NCBI GenBank assembly: GCA_013407085.1
Contig: JACCGJ010001712.1
Coordinates: forward strand, 62,001-126,000
Direction of reading: 5' to 3'
Length of the DNA: 64,000 bases
Origin: Atriophallophorus winterbourni
Lineage: Eukaryota; Platyhelminthes; Trematoda; Plagiorchiida; Microphallidae
Shown here: piece after piece, positions 21,671 to 31,359 of the stretch
How the letters are laid out: every line of letters starts with the position of its first letter
How positions within the stretch are numbered: position 1 is the first letter of the stretch
Notes under the pieces: model-generated
Told to the model about the DNA's origin: nothing
Database searches by the model: none
The model's input: only the letters and a program-made list of their open reading frames with translations
Made by a program: the position numbers and the translations under genes

Positions 21671-23798
21671 TACAATACACGGCGTGCGGTCGTATTTTCG
21701 TTGCTCTGACACTTTTGCCCGTTTCTTGGCCAAATCAACTCGGATTTTACCCGTTCAAAACCTTTTTGCTATACTTTGACGAGAGCTATCGGAATGTATA
21801 CGTTTTGAGCTGGTCCGTCGATTAACAACAAAGTTACCGTTTCAACGTAAATATCTCGGTTTGCTCACGCGTGCAAACTTTCTCCCACAGTCAACTATCG
21901 TACGGTTTTTGCTTTCATTGCAAAGATCTTATCGAACTACACATTTTGATACGCCATTCTGTGCTCTACTCTGTGTGGTTATCGAGTTATCGAGTTATCA
22001 CGGATTATTCGCAAAATGTCCAAATCAAGAATTATAACCCAGCTAAATCGACCAGTCGAACTGACGACCATTCTGCAACCGGCCGTCCCAATTCAGCCTA
22101 CAATGCGTGGTCGAGTCACGAGATCCAACACCCACGCGGAAAAATCGATTGATCTTGTTGTGCATACGACGGTTGTTCACCCGACAGCGACATCAAACCA
22201 CCTTGACCTCTGCGCCAAGTGCCTGTACCCGGTAAGCAATGATAGTGCATTGGTTAAATGTATTTTTTGTGATATACATGTGCACGTGGCCTGCGATGAG
22301 ACTTTGACCGATGAGTGTGTAAAGATCGTGAATGATCAAAACCTCCCATCCGTTTGCTATTTCTGTATTGACTGTAGAAATTCAATAGCGAATCGTAATC
22401 CCAAGAGTACACAATTTTCTGCTAGAAACGAGAATAATACAATAGAGAATAGATTATTGATAATAGAAGAGGAACTTGCAAATTAAAAGAATACTCTACG
22501 ACCAATAATCAAGACTAAAACAGTTGAATCGAATAATGGGATACGCTCGACCTCACCGCCACCGAGTGCTTCTAAAAAGGTTAAATTACGCCTTGAAGCG
22601 GAAACCATCTACGTCGAACGCTCCTTTGGCCAAAGTTGCCACGAAAAATACTTCGCTTAATGTTATCTGCACCGATTCGGCACCAATTGAAACGCCCCCG
22701 GTGGTACAAAAATCATTCAGAAAAATGCTTTTGCGGTCGACCTCCGCTGCATAATCTGAGCCTGGCACACTAAACCTAAATCAAAAAGCCTCACATTCTA
22801 TGAAGAATGACCGGACACGCGACAAGCATTCTCATTCAATAAGTATAATATGTACGAATGTTAAAGAGTCCGGCGAGAGCTTGTTAGATAGAAAACACAA
22901 ACACGACCTCGATATATGGTCTCAAATTTGTCAACAGTTGCAAATTGAGCATGTTACTCCTGACAAACTGATTCGTCTAACTCGCCATTCCACCTCACCT
23001 CATAGTGATCAACATCGGTTACTAAGAGTCACACTGAAGTGCGAGGCTGATATCGAAAACATACTGCTAAATTCGTACCGACTAAAGACGGATCCGACTT
23101 CAAATTGCCGGATATATCCTGATGTGCCATGGTGGGAACGGAAGGGTGCCTCAAAAACTAAGGAAAAAACGGTATCGCGGAGTATGGTTCTACTTGGGGT
23201 ACCAGAAAATACCATTGAAGCATCGGGACAGGAAACAGCAGATCATGACTTCAAGCAGTGGCGTTACATTGCGTCTTTGCTTAATATTTCTAACGTTGTG
23301 ATCACTGACACTTGCCGGGTGCCTTTTTCAATAAACTATAAAGGAGACGTACCGAAACCTCTCAGGATTACCTTTTTAACTACCGACATGGCTGAATTTG
23401 TCAAGTCCGAATGGAAAATAGCAAAACGTGCATTACAGAAAGACATTAGACTTTGTCAACCAAGACCAAGTACCATGAGTCAGACACATTCGCGGCTGGG
23501 GGCGGTAGACGGCAGCGTTCCCACCGAAATGGAAGCAATCAATACATCAAAAAACGTACTGGTTCTATGGAATGCGCTAGATGTTGTGAATCCAACGACA
23601 ATTGATGTTTTCAAATCGAAATTGGATGCATACGTCAAACAAAACCCTGAATTTGGCCCGGTGTATTGAAGCAACACGAACCCAAAAAACATTAACAATG
23701 TGATTTTGATTAATTTTTTTCCGCAATAGTTGTCATCCAATGGTACCTGTAAAGCATAAGCTTTTTATCACCATAAATCTTGATTCTTGATTCTTGAT
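21671..23798 (+). mobile_element. Internally deleted CR1-like LINE, tandem copy 2
   Basis: Same structure and insertion point as 19,299-21,450, with very high identity. Differences include an 8-bp tandem duplication before the ATG ('cgagttat'), a 26-bp deletion near 22,590 and a 6-bp deletion near 23,579. It ends with the same 'cttgatt' tail. Confidence 0.8.
22016..23669 (+). pseudogene. Broken second copy of the PHD-finger LINE ORF1/ORF2 fusion
   Basis: Homologous to 19,636-21,321. The N-terminal 156 codons including the PHD finger are intact, then Leu157 is a TAA stop (22,484-22,486). A 26-bp deletion near 22,590 shifts the frame, a second nonsense codon lies at 22,752-22,754, and the downstream part is open again from 22,800 to 23,669. 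The terminal WNALP motif lost two residues through the 6-bp deletion. Copy 1 remains open, so the decay followed duplication or affected this copy only. No intact protein can be made from this copy. Confidence 0.85.
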
Positions 23799-24068
23799 AT
23801 GGGTGTGTGAGCACCAAAATACATTGGTCTTTTATGTGCACCTCGAGCGCTTGGCTAGGTCTTACATTGCGATTCCGAATTTCAACATCATGTTTCTTTG
23901 TAAGGACTTATATAACAGTGACATAAAAGTTGAATTTTGTGTACTGCTTTTGCACTGCTTCAAGGCTCACTGAACCTGATCTTACTGTCTCCACCTGATG
24001 ACGGCAAACATCCAGAAACCGGTAGTGGTTTGTTTTGGATGGGGATGTGAACATCACAATTCATTGGG
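23799..24068 (+). repeat. Hammerhead repeat unit, uninterrupted, plus partial next unit
   Basis: Third plus-strand unit in this cluster and the only one here without a LINE in it. A complete unit leads to the core at 23,991-24,028 and then a partial unit ('gatggggatgtgaacatcac', 'attcattggg'). At 24,069 it changes abruptly into LINE RT sequence; the same junction occurs at 29,064/29,065 on the opposite strand. Confidence 0.8.
23991..24028 (+). ncRNA. Best-preserved hammerhead-ribozyme-like core
   Basis: The elements occur in type I hammerhead order: CCAC (23,991-23,994), CUGAUGA (23,995-24,001), a stem II region with GG...CC pairing around a CAAACAU loop (24,002-24,014), GAAA (24,015-24,018), CCGGUA (24,019-24,024), then GUGG (24,025-24,028), which pairs fully with CCAC. 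Predicted cleavage is after A24,024 (GUA). Stem III is the palindrome ACCGGU without a loop, so folding as a dimer is expected, as reported for animal hammerheads with minimal stem III. A weakness is a C/A mismatch at the base of stem II. Other copies here have stem II GGC-AAACA-GCC. Confidence 0.65.
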
Positions 24069-24230
24069 TCTATTTCATTCAAGTAGTTTAGTTTGGGTTG
24101 GGGTAAGTTGCAGATTCTTGGTTTGAATAAAAGACCATTGTTTTTGATCGAGAAAATCGTATTAGATTTCATAGTGTATTATTTAGCCCAGGTCAAAATC
24201 TAGTTTGATGAAACATTAAGTTTGCACAAA
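24069..24230 (+). pseudogene. Short LINE RT fragment next to the hammerhead unit
   Basis: Aligns with the reverse complement of 28,900-29,064 and contains the same landmarks ('ttgcagattcttggtttgaa', 'gtgtattat', 'agcccaggt'). In the better copy at 28.8-29.06 kb these translate as part of a CR1-like RT. Too decayed to read as protein here. Confidence 0.5.
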
Positions 24231-24685
24231 CCGGTGACTTCTTAGTGTCACACACCGCGAATTCGTTTGATCTGGTAAGCAAAACGCATCTTATATTATT
24301 GAGCCTAACAGTGAAAAAATCACACATGCAAATGGTTAGACCTAGGATGTTTCAAAGGGAAATTGTTCGAAAAAATGAGATTGTTACACAAAGACTGAAC
24401 TGCGTACACGGTGCTAAATCTGGCAAAACATTACCGTATGTTCGATTTATTCCGAACGTCACCAGATATTTTGGACTGGAATCTTGGTCTGCATCAAAAA
24501 TATGGCTTTGAATTTACCCAATAACACAGCGTAATTTATCATTGGCATGTTTTTTACGTCTATAGTAAGGAGTTGATGGTTCCCAAGGTAGTCACAGCCG
24601 GGCTTGGTGGTGGAGATAAGATCCGTTACTAACCAAATGCTCTCATACGGAGTGCGTCTCAAATAGCCTCTGACAGCCGAAGCCC
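24231..24685. other. No recognisable gene
   Basis: Short frames only (24,245-24,511). The RTE element's leader may begin within the last 100 bases. Confidence 0.4.
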
Positions 24686-25040
24686 ATCTCCTGGCCTGCT
24701 CGTGGCGGAACTGCTTCTACTGACAGGAGAAGGGGCGAAGGCGGGTGACTGGCGCCTCAAAGACAGTTCACTTCCGGTAGATGGAGCTCGACAGCCTGGA
24801 GGGCAGTCTATCCAGGGGATGGAAACCCTGATTCCAAACCTCCGCTTCCTTCGAATTACACAATCACAATACTCCGCCGAGGACGGTCCCAAGCCTGTCT
24901 GCAAAAGGAGGAGGGTTAGACGCGGGGTCGACAACCCCACTCTGTAAAAACCTCAAACTGCTACTGAAACCAAAGCAACATGCCATAACAAAGTAACATC
25001 TCCATGCTTTATTCGAGAAGCAACCTCATCTGAGGTCAAA

Positions 25041-26092
25041 ATGAAGCAGACTGGTTTAAGCCCACCGGAAGCCAGTCAGCAGATGAATCTTCTGTCGATA
25101 AAAGCAACAACGAAGATTACCACATGGAACGTCCGTACCATGTATGAGACCGGAAAGGCTGCACAGGTCGCGGAAGAAATGCAAAGGTATGGTATACAAC
25201 TGCTGGGAATATGTGAAAGTAGATGGAATGGATCTGGTATGCTCGTTTTGACATCTGGGGAACGGATTATTTACTGAGGTCATGAAGATGAGAACTATAG
25301 TCATTCAGAACGCGTCGCCATTATGCTATCCCAAATAGCTGCAGGCGCTCTCATTGGATGGCAACCCGTTCACTCACGGATAATCACAGCCAGATTTAAA
25401 TCCAAGGGGAGAAATTTGACGGTAATTCAATGTTATGTGCCCACAAACAATGCTAGCCTTGAGTCGAAAGAAGAATTTTACGTGCGTCTGCAGTCTGTCC
25501 TAGACAAGACACTAAGCGAGATATAAAGATTTTGATGAATGACATGAACGCGAAATTGGGTCCAGACAACACAGGGAGAGAAACTGTGATGGGTGCACAT
25601 GCCCTAGGTGAAATGAATGAGAACGGTGAACTTTTTGCAGATTTTTGCGCGCTCAATGATCTGAACATCTGAGGCAGCATCTTTCAACACCCGAACATCC
25701 ACAAGGCCACCTGGACATCACCTGATGGTGTTACTGCCAATCAAATCGATCACCTATCGATTTCACGGAAATGGAGACAAAGTCTCCTAGATACACGCGC
25801 AATGCGAGGCGCGGATGTTGCTTCTGACCACTACCTTCTGATGGCGAAAATTAAAATCAAGTTTAGAGCTTTCTACGAAACCGGCAGTCGGCCTAGTGTA
25901 AATTATCACACGCAGAAACTAAGGGAAGAGCGTACAAGAGAGATTTTCTCAATCTTAATGAAAAACAGATCCGAATCGCTCGAAAACTCAACCCCTGAAC
26001 TCACAATAAATGTACACTGGACCGCTCTGAAAGACTGTTGGCAAGACACTTACAAGCACGTAATTGGCAGACGGGTAGAGAAAGACAAATAG
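25041..26092 (+). pseudogene. RTE LINE apurinic-like endonuclease domain
   Basis: Encodes the N-terminal endonuclease that nicks target DNA. Visible are 'TTWNVRTMYETGKAAQ', 'LLGICESRWNGSG', 'NLTVIQCYVPTNN', 'ILMNDMNAKLGPDN', 'HKATWTSPDG', 'ANQIDHLSIS' and 'DVASDHYLLMAKIKIKF'. The order matches the exonuclease/endonuclease/phosphatase fold. Damage: TGA at 25,275-25,277, a one-base frameshift near 25,515, TGA near 25,670, and TAG after 26,089. The usual GDMN motif reads NDMN, so a catalytic-site residue is altered too. Confidence 0.9.
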
Positions 26093-26260
26093 TAGATCTT
26101 GAGTGAGACTTGGAGACTCACCAACTCGAGAAGGCAGCTGAAACAACAGATACTCCGGTGTAAGGACACCAAGCTAAAAAACCAAATGATGGAACAACAT
26201 GGCTCCCTAAATAAAGACGTGAAATGAAGTGCCGGAAGTGACAAGAGGCGGTTCTATGAA

Positions 26261-27381
26261 ATGCTGGCAACGAAGGCGGAAAATGCAGCAGAAAAGAGAG
26301 ACCTCAACACCGTCTACAACATTACCAGAACCCTATCAGGAAGAAAAATACCTTACGGCAAAATAGTAAAGGACGGTGAAGGTAACCTTTTCAGTCAGGA
26401 ATCGGCGCAAAGAAAGCGATGGATGGAGCACTTCAAGGAACTCCAAAATCGACCAGCACCTACTTCAGTCACTGACATCCCACCTGCAGCAAATTTGCTA
26501 GACGTAAACACCGATCCCCCCGGTCGAAATGAGATCCTTTTTGCCTTAAAATCGCTGAAGAATGTCAAACATCAGGTCCAGATGGGATTCCACCAGAAGC
26601 TCTGAAGGCTGATTTGGACACCTCGGCCGATATGTTACTTCCTCTGCTGCAGAAGAGCTGATCAGAAAGACGGGTCCCAAATGATTGGCAGGAAGGTCAT
26701 TTGGTCAAACTTCCAGAGAAAGTGGATCTGAGGCTATGCGATAACTGGCGAGATATCATGCTGCTCTCAGTCCCTAGTCAAGTACTTACACGCATCATCC
26801 TTCTGCGTTTGCGCGACGCTATAGATCAAGTGTTACGACCAGAGCAATCGGTCTTCAGAAAACAAAATCTGGTATCGACCAAATTGCGACCCTCCGCAAA
26901 ATAATTGAAAAGAGCATTGAATGGCAATCGCCTCTTCGCCTCACTCTCCATAGATTTTGAGAAAGCCTTCGACAGTGTGGACCGCGAATTCATATGGAAG
27001 CTTTTGCCACACTATGGGGTTCCACCGCTGTGCATGGACCTCATAGAGCAGCTGTATGATTGTGCTTGCTGTGAGGTAATTCACAACGGAAGACTAATCG
27101 ACCCATTTGCAGTTGAGACTGGCGTCCGCCAGGGATGCCTTTTTTCCTCAATGATTTTTCTGCTGGTAATAGAACAGATCATGAAACAGATAGTAAAGAG
27201 TGAGAAGAACGGTATCGACTTGAAGGAATTCGACTATTTGGAGGACATGGAATACACTGATGTTGTCTGCTTGATATCACGTGACCCTCAACCTCTTCAG
27301 AGAAATACCGATAGACTAGCACAATTTGCTTCATATGCAGGACTACGCGTGAATACCGAAAAAAAGTCCTCCGTGTGCTAA
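26261..27381 (+). pseudogene. RTE LINE reverse transcriptase domain with mutated active site
   Basis: The frame starts in the linker ('RTLSGRKIPYGKIVKD'), shifts at about 26,575 to read 'SGPDGIPPEALKADL', has a TGA near 26,660, and returns to the RT palm at 26,905. Motif A is present ('LSIDFEKAFDSVDREFIW'), as are 'LYDCACCEV' and 'TGVRQGCLFSSMIFLLV'. The catalytic motif C, normally (F/Y)ADD, reads YTDV in 'LEDMEYTDVVCLIS', so the essential aspartate pair is lost independently of the stops. The palm resumes as 'GLRVNTEKK' before another break at 27,381. Confidence 0.9.
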
Positions 27382-27399
27382 CTGATGAACACTCATTAT

Positions 27400-28104
27400 T
27401 CACCATCAATAGTAAAGCAGTTGAAGACGTCACGCAATTCGTATACCTCGGCAGCCTTGTTTCAATAAGTGGTGGCACGGACGGAGACATAATCGCCAGA
27501 ATCGGCAAAGCAAGATACGCGTTCATAGCTTTGAAACCCATTTGAGAGTCGAACGTTCTATCAAATCGCACGAAACTTCGTATATTCAGAAGCAACGTCA
27601 AATCCGTGCTACTCTATGGATCAGAAACCTGGCGAGTGACAGCGAAGTCTTCTAGCCGCTTGCAATCATTCCACAATAATTGCCTTCGTCGAATTATTAG
27701 GCTAAAATGGCCAGAAAAGATAAGGAATCAAGACATGTGGCAGATTGCTGCTGAGGACCCGATCGCCCAGCAGATCAGTAGAAGAAAGTGGAGATGGGTT
27801 TTGGCACACCTTGCGGAAACCTTATGATGACACCACGCGTCATGCTCTGGTACGGAACCCAATCCGGAAGAGACGGGTCGGACGTCCAAGAATATCTTGG
27901 GAGCGCTCGTGTGAAGAGGCAGTCCGCAAGTGTGGACTTAACTGGAACGACATCAAACTGGCTGCGATGGACAGATTAAACTGGAGACAAGTTGCCGAGG
28001 TCCTATGTTCCTCAGGAACTCAAGGGATTAAGTCAAGTAAGGAGTTGATAAAAAAATATCTTTTTCAGCAGGTGTCACAGGGAGCGTGCGCGCACAAACA
28101 TTGA
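27400..28104 (+). pseudogene. RTE LINE C-terminal region
   Basis: After the RT, the frame continues in pieces: 'VTQFVYLGSLVSISGGTDGD', 'LLYGSETWRVTAKSSSRLQS', 'NCLRRIIRLKWPEKI', 'RKRRVGRPRISWERS' and 'LNWNDIKLAAMDRLNWRQVA'. These are the conserved C-terminal blocks of RTE ORFs (LYGSE, W.ekI, GRP..SW). A stop and frameshifts occur at 27,541 and near 27,815. The end of the frame marks the element's 3' end. Confidence 0.88.
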
Positions 28105-28343
28105 CTAATGTAATTGTACAGTTGATGCTTTCGAGATTTAGCGTCCGAATACGCATGCTGCCGATGCTTATTTGTTCTTTTTCGCACGACAAACACAACT
28201 CTAGGCACTCGAGGATTATCGTAGTTTATGACTAATATTTTTCTTACGCCTATGAGGATTCAGACGTCGTCATAAAATACACAAAGTTTTAGGTCACAGT
28301 TTCAGAGCCCATCTATCATGTTTTCATATAATTCGTATATCTA

Positions 28344-28479
28344 AATTGGAAATTTTGTTATTTTGTAATTTGTAATATTCTAATCTCTGATGAAGATCAT
28401 TGGCTTGTACTCATACATATACATATATATGATCTTCATCAGATATTAGAAGATTACAAATTACAAAATATTTCCAATT
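28344..28479. repeat. Long imperfect hairpin (136 bp)
   Basis: The left arm 28,344-28,400 and right arm 28,429-28,479 are near-complementary ('ctgatgaagatcat' pairs with 'atgatcttcatcag'; 'gtaatttgtaat' with 'attacaaattac'), with a loop of about 28 bases. A transcript would form a stem of about 50 bp. It may be a small inverted-repeat element or a hairpin RNA precursor. Confidence 0.75.
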
Positions 28480-28779
28480 CAGAAACGACCTAATCTTTTG
28501 TTATAGTGATTTGGTTCACGACAGCTCGATCCGTATAAAAGTTGGTTAGATAGTTTTTATTTTATTGGATTCTGACTTTTGGGGTTAACAATTAAGAATC
28601 AAGGATCACTTTTGAATGAGTCGATCATCTCCAAACATTTTCTTAGCACACAGATGGATCAAATTAACAACGTGTCAGTGATGGTTTGCTGTATAAAAAA
28701 TGCGCATACGTACATCCGTCCTAAGTCCGTCGTACGACTTATGTCTGATAGTTGCGTAAGAACCAGTTATAAAGTGCAC
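28480..28779. other. No gene; contains a copy of the 110-120-bp interspersed repeat
   Basis: The repeat described at 18,928 recurs at 28,510-28,615 ('cacgacagctcgatccgtat' ... 'ggttaacaattaagaatcaa'). The rest is AT-rich with a chance frame at 28,579-28,782. Confidence 0.5.
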
Positions 28780-29064
28780 TGATATATTTTTGTAGAATTT
28801 GGCAATCTTCTGTGGTGCGCACGCTATTCCGAAGTTTGATGTCATACGAAAATAAAATGACTTAACTGCTTACAATTTCAAGTATATCTTTCGCGTAAAC
28901 CAGAAAGAGTGATGGCCACTTGAGGAACGCAACTTGTAACACCTGGGCTGGATAATACACCATGAACTATAACACTGAAGTCTCTACCAAACAAATGATC
29001 TTTTATTCAAACCAAGAATCTGCAACTCAACCCGACCCCAACTAATTTATTTGGATGAAATAGA
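28780..29064 (-). pseudogene. CR1-like LINE RT fragment next to the hammerhead array
   Basis: Read on the minus strand with frameshifts, the segment gives 'KLVGVGLSCRFLV', 'DFSVIVHGVLSSPGV', 'TSCVPQV', then 'VILFSYDIKLRNSVRTTEDC'. This follows CR1-like RT around the VPQG and ADD motifs (compare 'ILLFADDIKLWTQVRTTEDC' at 41.6 kb). The catalytic ADD reads SYD, so it is inactive. Its start meets the hammerhead array at 29,064/29,065. Confidence 0.7.
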
Positions 29065-29595
29065 CCCAATGTATTGTGGTGCTCACATCCCCTGCCAAAA
29101 CACACCATTATCAGTTTCTAGATGTTTGCCGTCATCAGGTGGATACAGTAAGATCAGGTTCAGTGAGCGTTGAGGCAGTAGAAAAGCAATAAACAAAGTT
29201 CAACTGTTGTGCCACTGTTGTATAAGGCCTTTCAATAAAACGTGATGTTGAAATACAGAATCCTAAAGTGATTCCTGGCCAAGCGCTCGAGGCGCACATA
29301 AAAGACCAATGTATTGTTGTGCTCACACACCCATACCTTACACACCACTACCGGTTTATGGCTGTTTGTCGTCATCAGGTTGAGAGAGTGAGATAAGGTT
29401 CAGTGAGCCTTGAAACAGTGGAAAAGCGGTGAAAAAAGTTAATCTTGTATGCCACTGTCATATAGGTTCATACAAAGAACATCGATGTACAAATACACAA
29501 GCACCAAGCGATTTCTGTCAAAGCGCTCGAGGCGTATTTAAAAGACCAATGTATTGTGATGCTCACATCCCCAACTAATACATACCATTAACGGT
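29065..29595 (-). repeat. Hammerhead repeat array, minus strand, about 2.2 units
   Basis: Two full units and a partial third with an exact 240-bp period ('gctcacatcc' near 29,081, 29,321 and 29,561). Minus-strand cores: 29,104-29,142 keeps CUGAUGA and GAAA but has one stem I mismatch; 29,344-29,382 has UAAA in place of GAAA; the third is cut at 29,595 directly beside the predicted cleavage position. It is inverted relative to the 19-24 kb cluster. Confidence 0.85.
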
Positions 29596-30354
29596 GGGTA
29601 AATGTGACAGTACTTTATCCCCGAATTCGATAGCATTAATAAATGATAAAATATTCCAGGTAACTGTTGTCTTTGTTCGTTGCAGAGCTAAATCCTCGCA
29701 TGGTGCCGGTAAAGTCGTAGCAGAAAATAGAATGACCAGTTTTGATTTCAACATTCGACGTTTGGAGGAAATATTGGTAAATCTTTGAGTACGCAATTTA
29801 TCAATGATGTACACCATCACATCAATACAACGATTTTGGAGCCACCACTGAATGAGTAAGGCTATTATTTTGCCAAAAAGAAGGCCGAACTCGTAAGGTC
29901 GTAATAAAAAAAAGAAAACGCACGTAACCCAATGCTGTTAGACGTCGCCCATTCAAAACTAATTTCATAAGTCAAACACTCCCCTGTCCGGAGAAAGCAA
30001 ATAGCAGCGTTTTCATCCAAATGGAAGAAATAAAGACATCAAAGACCTCGTACGTCCGGCTCTAATCTTGTCGGACTGAGCAATTCACACCGAAACCTAT
30101 TTATGAATTCAAGCGGTCGGCGATTAATAAGCAGCTCACATGGTTTAGCATCTCAGGAACTGACTGTTTAAAGGGATACGGAATCACACTGTTTAAAACC
30201 TTATCACATACTACATGATTGTACACTAGTTGTTAACTCCGACTTCAGAGCAGCTGGACCAATAACGTCAGTTTAGACTCCGTCATTACTCACGACATAT
30301 ACAATTAATTGCATCTGTACAAATACAAACAGCGTTTTCAACTAAGTAATCGAA
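29596..30354. other. No recognisable gene
   Basis: Short frames only. The LINE beginning at 30,355 may extend slightly upstream. Confidence 0.4.
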
Positions 30355-31064
30355 TTGTCCGAGATTTGTAATGAAACATCGCCTTACATAGTTGCAATAA
30401 CAGAAACGTGGTTCCATACCTCATTGTCTGATAATGAACTCTCTTTGCCCAGCATGTCTCCAATCCGGCGTGACCGTTTAGGTGATGGCGGAGGAGCAGC
30501 ACTCTACTTCAAGCAATCGTTCATCTGTAGAGCTGTGAACGACCAGACCCTTGATACAACATATACATTTTGGTTCTCTCTGACTCTTGTTTCAGGAGGC
30601 CAATGTATTATTGGAGTGCTCTATTGTTCTCCAACAGCAACTCTCGTCCTAAACAATAAACGAATTAATGCTTTGCGCTATGTAACATCGCGTAGCAATA
30701 ATGAATTATTGATAATGGGGATTTCAACTTAAATCATCACTTTAGCTGTGATGATCATCCATCAGAGATCTTTAAATATGAACTTCGAGCAGTATTTGAT
30801 AACACCTCTTTATAACCACGTTTTTGGATTTACTCGTAAGAGGGGATCAGACCTCCGTCTACCTTGGACTTAATACTTACATCAAATTCCACAGCTGGAC
30901 GAAGCGATCACGTTGTCATAGAAATCAAGTACGTTTGTTGCGGTAGGCAAAATAGTGAAGAAACGAAATGCGCCAGAAGGGTGAACTACCGTGCTCTGTG
31001 TGCCGAGTTACAAATCACTATTTACGCACAACTGGATTACTCTGATCCGGTCAGTCATGGGCGC
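30355..31064 (+). pseudogene. CR1-like LINE endonuclease fragment
   Basis: Encodes much of the endonuclease domain: 'PYIVAITETWFHTSLSDNEL', 'PIRRDRLGDGGGAALYFKQS', 'CIIGVLYCSPTA', 'NNELLIMGIST' (where the family has a GDFN motif), then after frameshifts 'STLDLILTSNSTAGRSDHVV' and 'RRVNYRALCAEL'. The order TETW, RRDR-GGG-ALY, VLYCSP, LDLILT, SDH is diagnostic. Frameshifts and stops near 30,730 and 30,830 make it inactive. RT is absent; the fragment ends near 31,064. Confidence 0.88.
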
Positions 31065-31359
31065 TAACCCTTACAGTACTCAAAATCCATATTGGATGAA
31101 CATTTAATGTTTGTTTTGAAGAAAACGTCACAACGTAATTAATTTTCACTACGAAGCAGAACTAAAAATGTTGGGAACAAAGGCCAATAGCACGGGCGTT
31201 TCACAGGAATACTAACACAGCTGATTCTTAAGCACAATTCACACGACTGCAAAACAAACTTATCAACTAAATTCGAGGTGAGAAACAAGACTTTCAATAA
31301 AAATTGATTTCTCGGATGCACCAGAATTCCAAAGTCTTGTATAAATGTTTGTAAACTCG
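31065..31359. other. No recognisable gene
   Basis: AT-rich spacer before the copy C repeat. The minus-strand frame at 31,139-31,369 has no motif. Confidence 0.4.

Larger units (their letters stand above)
24690..28060 (+). mobile_element. RTE-type LINE, near full-length but dead
   Basis: A GC-richer leader (about 24,690-25,040) is followed by endonuclease, linker, RT and C-terminal region in order, so this copy is almost complete. Stops and frameshifts occur throughout. The 3' end lies near 28,047-28,060, where the protein ends and the sequence turns to 'gttgataaaaaaat'. RTE elements are short LINEs with one long ORF and simple 3' repeats, which fits. It lies inside the interval bounded by the two inverted hammerhead/RT arms (24,069 and 29,064). 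Confidence 0.85.

Noticed and set aside
28388..28394. CTGATGA in the hairpin at 28.4 kb as another hammerhead core
   Set aside because: No GAAA or stem I partner follows at suitable distance; the bases are part of the long inverted-repeat arm.
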